From an uncultured Eubacteriales bacterium (GTDB taxonomy: Bacteria > Bacillota > Clostridia > Oscillospirales > Oscillospiraceae): a DNA stretch of 8,447 nt. The notes below the pieces were generated by a model. That model made no database searches. It saw nothing but the letters and a program-made list of their open reading frames with translations, and was not told where the DNA came from. Shown here one piece after another: positions 6,050 to 8,447 of this stretch. Within the stretch, counting starts at the first letter, position 1. The number at the start of each line of letters is the position of its first letter. Both the position numbers and the translations under genes were made by a program. The stretch covers positions 1 through 8,447 of the forward strand of contig USDP01000063.1 in the NCBI GenBank assembly GCA_900553545.1. Reading direction: 5' to 3'.

Positions 6050-8365
6050 TTATCTCAATGTGATATACTGCCTCTGGCTCGCGTCATAGAGTCGCACCAG
6101 AATGGCCGCGGCCTCGCTGCGCTTGAGCGAGCTTTCGGGATGGAACGTCCCCAGACGGTCAGAACCCGTCAGGATGCCCGCCCGGTAGAACGCGAAGATC
6201 TCGTCCGCATAGGCGTCGCCGGACTTCACATCCGGAATGCTGTTCACGGTGTTGATCGCGCCCGTGTTCAGGAGCTTCGAAAGGATATGGACGAATTCAG
6301 CTCTTGTGACTGCCGCGTTCATCGCCTCGGCGGACTTACTCTGATAGGCCGCCTCAATCAGGCTGTTTGCAACTGCGTAGTTGACATAATTGTCATACCA
6401 ATGTGTCCCGCCATTTTGCAGCGTCACAAAGCCGACGCTCTGCTTCTGGTGCAGCGCTGCGGCCAATTTGACTGCCTGCGCGACCGTCAGCGTGTTGTCC
6501 GGCATGTAATAGCGCGCGGTCACGCCGTCGATCAGCTCATTTGCCCACGCGCTCTTGACCGGCTCGTAGAACCAGTGGTTGGAGTCCACATCGTAGAACG
6601 GGAAATCCTCCGGCACAAAGAAGATCCTGCCCCTGATCTTGTCCAGAAGGCTGCCGATGACCTGACCCAGACCGTTTTCGTCCTTGCCCGGCGTCACAGG
6701 TGTCTCAGGCGTCTTTGTTTCGGCGACCAGCGTGGCCCAGCCAGTCAGCTCACCGTTATATGCACTGGAAGCCATCTCGTTGCTTCCGTTCAGAACCGTG
6801 ACCTTGTTGTCGTCATACTCCCAAGTCAGCTTGGTGTTCTTGCCTGTAACTGCTGTGGCAGTATTCCGGGCTGGCATTGTTTCCGCAAAATACCATGCCG
6901 GCTCCGCACCGTTCAGCGTCACATCTCCGCTGACTGTACCGTCGCTATTCAGGCCCCAGCACGCAGAAAGATCACTCTTATAGTTAAACATCCAGACGTT
7001 TGCCGTCCCATCGAACGTGACCTTATTGGCAAAGTCACCTTCGTAATATGTACCAACGCCAATTGCCTGTGCCTTGGGACCGGATTCTGCAATTACAGTT
7101 GCCGTATCGAGAATCGAAATGCTGTTGAATCCTGCATCAACGCCACTGCTGCGGCCAGCGCCAATGCCAGCACCGCCATCACGCTTACCATCCTTATAAG
7201 AGCCGCCGCGCGCTATAACAAACGCGTCACCACAGATGGTGATATCGCCTACCTTCTTATAGTTCCCTTCTTCTTCGCTGCCGCCATCATTGCCGCCGCC
7301 AATACCAGCCGCAGCACCAGTAGCCGCTGCATAGACATTGCCGCCGCTGATGGTGATGCTCGTTACACCGCCGTTGTCACCACCGCCGATGCCGGCACCG
7401 CCATAGCCGCCGTCCTGCTTACCATCTTCGATCTCATAACCGCCATAGGCATGAACCACTCCGCCGGAAATTTCGATCACGCCACCGTCTACATTTGCGC
7501 CGCCGCCGATACCGGCACCGTCCGCCATACCTGTGGCCGTTACTTCGCCCTCGGAAATATAAACAGCGACCGTGCAGCTTTCCTGCGTATAAAAGCCGCC
7601 GACCGAGCCGCCGGAACCGATGCCCGCACCGCCGCCAGTCAGACTGTTCGTCTGTCCATCGCCGCCTTGTGCCGTGACCACACCGCCGCGAATATCAATG
7701 ACGCCATCCGCCGGTTTAACGATACTGCTGCCCTTTGTACTGGCCCCGCCGCTGCCAATGCCAGCGCCAGCGCCAGCATTGCTCTCGCTGGATGTGCCTC
7801 CAACTGCTGAAACTTCGCCGCTTTCAATGGTGATCTTGCCGAAGTTTGACTCATTTCCGTTCAAAGGCAGGTCGGTTCTGGCGTTCATCAGCATGCCATT
7901 TCCGCCGATACCGGCGCCGCCGCCATAATAGGCGCGGATCGTCTCGCCGTTGACGGCCATATCAATCACGCCGCTCCAGCCGCGGCTGTCGATGCTGCCT
8001 CTGCCACCAAAGGCATTCAGCTTGCCGCTGCCGGTGATGACAAGCTCCGCGCCGGGGGCAACATAGATGCCCGCATAGCCGCGCCCGCCTCTAACGGTGC
8101 TCTCGCCCACCAGCGTCAGCGTCAGTTTGCCGCTGAGTACCTCGATCGCAGGCGCATTCGCATCATCGCCCGGTTCGATCACCGCGCTGTTCAATGTCAA
8201 CGCCGTGTTGCCCGTCACGCGGTAATACGTTCCGGCCTGCTGCGTGCTCGAGATGGTCGCGGTTCCGGTCAGGTCAACCGGACCGCCCGCCGCCAGCGCC
8301 GTCATCGGAAGCATGGTCAGCACCATCGCCAACGCAAGCAAAAGCGTTAAAATTTTACGTTTCAT
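6050..8365 (-). CDS. Secreted SLH-domain surface protein with GAGIGGG beta-helix repeats
   Basis: The 771-residue protein starts at ATG 8363-8365, 7 bases after GGAGGAG (8373-8379). The frame is open to 8431, but that extension would place 22 charged residues before the signal peptide. Residues 1-26 (MKRKILTLLLALAMVLTMLP then MTALAA) are a classical signal peptide. Residues 29-145 form a strand-rich N-terminal region (AIEVLSGKLTLTLVGEST). Residues 147-438 carry seven GAGIGGG-type motifs and one degenerate copy, each following a strand of the type ITISGGNVYA; this suggests a beta-helix. Residues 440-548 are another strand-rich region, then a linker KTPETPVTPGKDENG (551-565). Three SLH domains lie at about 587-640, 652-702 and 708-764; only the second keeps an exact TRAE (687-690), the others reading TVAQ (627-630) and KRSE (748-751). 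SLH domains hold proteins to cell-wall polymers, so this is probably cell-surface anchored. The repeat part may bind glycans or act in adhesion, but no catalytic motif is seen. It is apparently a single-gene transcript. Confidence 0.9.
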   Translation of the reverse strand: MKRKILTLLLALAMVLTMLPMTALAAGGPVDLTGTATISSTQQAGTYYRVTGNTALTLNSAVIEPGDDANAPAIEVLSGKLTLTLVGESTVRGGRGYAGIYVAPGAELVITGSGKLNAFGGRGSIDSRGWSGVIDMAVNGETIRAYYGGGAGIGGNGMLMNARTDLPLNGNESNFGKITIESGEVSAVGGTSSESNAGAGAGIGSGGASTKGSSIVKPADGVIDIRGGVVTAQGGDGQTNSLTGGGAGIGSGGSVGGFYTQESCTVAVYISEGEVTATGMADGAGIGGGANVDGGVIEISGGVVHAYGGYEIEDGKQDGGYGGAGIGGGDNGGVTSITISGGNVYAAATGAAAGIGGGNDGGSEEEGNYKKVGDITICGDAFVIARGGSYKDGKRDGGAGIGAGRSSGVDAGFNSISILDTATVIAESGPKAQAIGVGTYYEGDFANKVTFDGTANVWMFNYKSDLSACWGLNSDGTVSGDVTLNGAEPAWYFAETMPARNTATAVTGKNTKLTWEYDDNKVTVLNGSNEMASSAYNGELTGWATLVAETKTPETPVTPGKDENGLGQVIGSLLDKIRGRIFFVPEDFPFYDVDSNHWFYEPVKSAWANELIDGVTARYYMPDNTLTVAQAVKLAAALHQKQSVGFVTLQNGGTHWYDNYVNYAVANSLIEAAYQSKSAEAMNAAVTRAEFVHILSKLLNTGAINTVNSIPDVKSGDAYADEIFAFYRAGILTGSDRLGTFHPESSLKRSEAAAILVRLYDASQRQYITLR
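7052..7927 (-). repeat. Coding tandem-like repeats (GAGIGGG modules) in the surface protein
   Basis: GAGIG-type motifs occur at protein residues 150, 200, 247, 283, 323, 352 and 398, with a degenerate AIGVG at 434. Intervals are 50, 47, 36, 40, 30, 45 and 36 residues. Each unit reads roughly I-x-I-x-G-G-x-V-x-A-x-G-G, a spacer, then GAGIGGG. Two units share an extra DGKxDGG element before the motif (residues 314-320 and 392-398). The DNA shows recurring CCGCCGCCGATGCCGGCACC-like stretches, which could recombine. Confidence 0.8.
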
Positions 8366-8395
8366 TTTGGATCTCCTCCGTTCTTCAAATCTCAT

Positions 8396-8440
8396 CACAC
8401 CTCTGCGAGGCAGAGGTGTGCGAAGCGGCATGCCGCTTCG
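8396..8440. repeat. Two adjacent perfect palindromes in the surface-gene leader
   Basis: CACACCTCTGC (8396-8406) and GCAGAGGTGTG (8410-8420) form a perfect 11-bp hairpin with a GAG loop. It abuts CGAAGCGGCATGCCGCTTCG (8421-8440), a perfect 20-base palindrome. On the minus strand both precede the surface-protein ribosome binding site. TATAAAT (8447-8441) at the window edge could be a -10 box, which would place the palindromes at the start of the transcript. They could equally belong to a dispersed repeat, since GCGAAGCGGC also occurs in copy B (5843-5852). No T tract follows on either strand, so a simple terminator is unlikely. Confidence 0.6.
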
Positions 8441-8447
8441 ATTTATA

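Noticed and set aside
5978..7810. A 610-codon plus-strand frame antisense to the surface-protein gene
   Set aside because: Low-complexity Ala/Thr/Ile-rich translation caused by the repetitive Gly-rich gene on the other strand; no domain and no good ribosome binding site seen.
7052..7927. Possible CRISPR array or non-coding tandem repeat
   Set aside because: Repeats are imperfect, unevenly spaced and keep one reading frame encoding GAGIGGG; they are protein repeats.
8366..8431. Upstream extension of the surface protein to an ATG at 8431
   Set aside because: It would add a charged, arginine-rich segment before a classical signal peptide and run through the palindromes; the ATG at 8365 has an ideally spaced GGAGGAG.

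Overview
The window looks like a chromosomal segment from a gut-type, moderately GC-rich Clostridia, probably Oscillospiraceae or a close relative. This is inferred from three things. There are strong AGGAGG ribosome binding sites with sigma-A promoters. The protein set (ROK, TetR and AraC regulators, an M3 oligoendopeptidase, an SLH-anchored protein with GAGIGGG repeats) is typical of that group. Intergenic GC-rich palindromic repeats carry GTAGGGGCG and AAAGGC..CTGGC modules. No rRNA, tRNA, CRISPR array or transposase is visible.

Left part (1-2565): an AraC-type regulator on the plus strand and a ROK-family regulator on the minus strand converge and overlap at their 3' ends. Each is interrupted by a one-base frameshift: one base missing in a T run in the AraC gene, one extra base near the ROK helix-turn-helix. 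They are either pseudogenes or carry sequence errors. A 250-bp AT-rich divergent intergenic region follows. It holds a ROK promoter facing left and a perfect-consensus TTGACA-17-TATAAT promoter facing right, with a likely TetR operator just downstream.

Middle (2566-5166): an intact TetR-family regulator is followed 111 bp later by an intact cytosolic M3 metallopeptidase (HELGH...E zinc site). The spacing and lack of a strong terminator between them suggest one transcript, so TetR may control both itself and the peptidase. A mosaic palindromic repeat lies between the peptidase stop and a strong 13-bp terminator.

Eroded segment (5167-6008): a promoter-like sequence precedes two remnants, an internally deleted L-2-amino-thiazoline-4-carboxylic acid hydrolase-like gene (81 aa) and a truncated alpha/beta-hydrolase (47 aa). 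A second, larger mosaic palindromic repeat follows directly. The remnants are thus flanked by related repeats.

Right part (6009-8447): one large minus-strand gene encodes a 771-aa secreted surface protein. It has a signal peptide, about seven GAGIGGG-type repeats likely to form a beta-helix or beta-solenoid, a Pro/Thr linker and three C-terminal SLH domains. It ends in a strong hairpin terminator. Its upstream leader, cut by the window edge, contains two adjacent perfect palindromes. I do not see a clear new multi-gene system. The most unusual items are the repeat surface protein and its palindromic leader, the paired regulator frameshifts, and the repeat-flanked gene decay.
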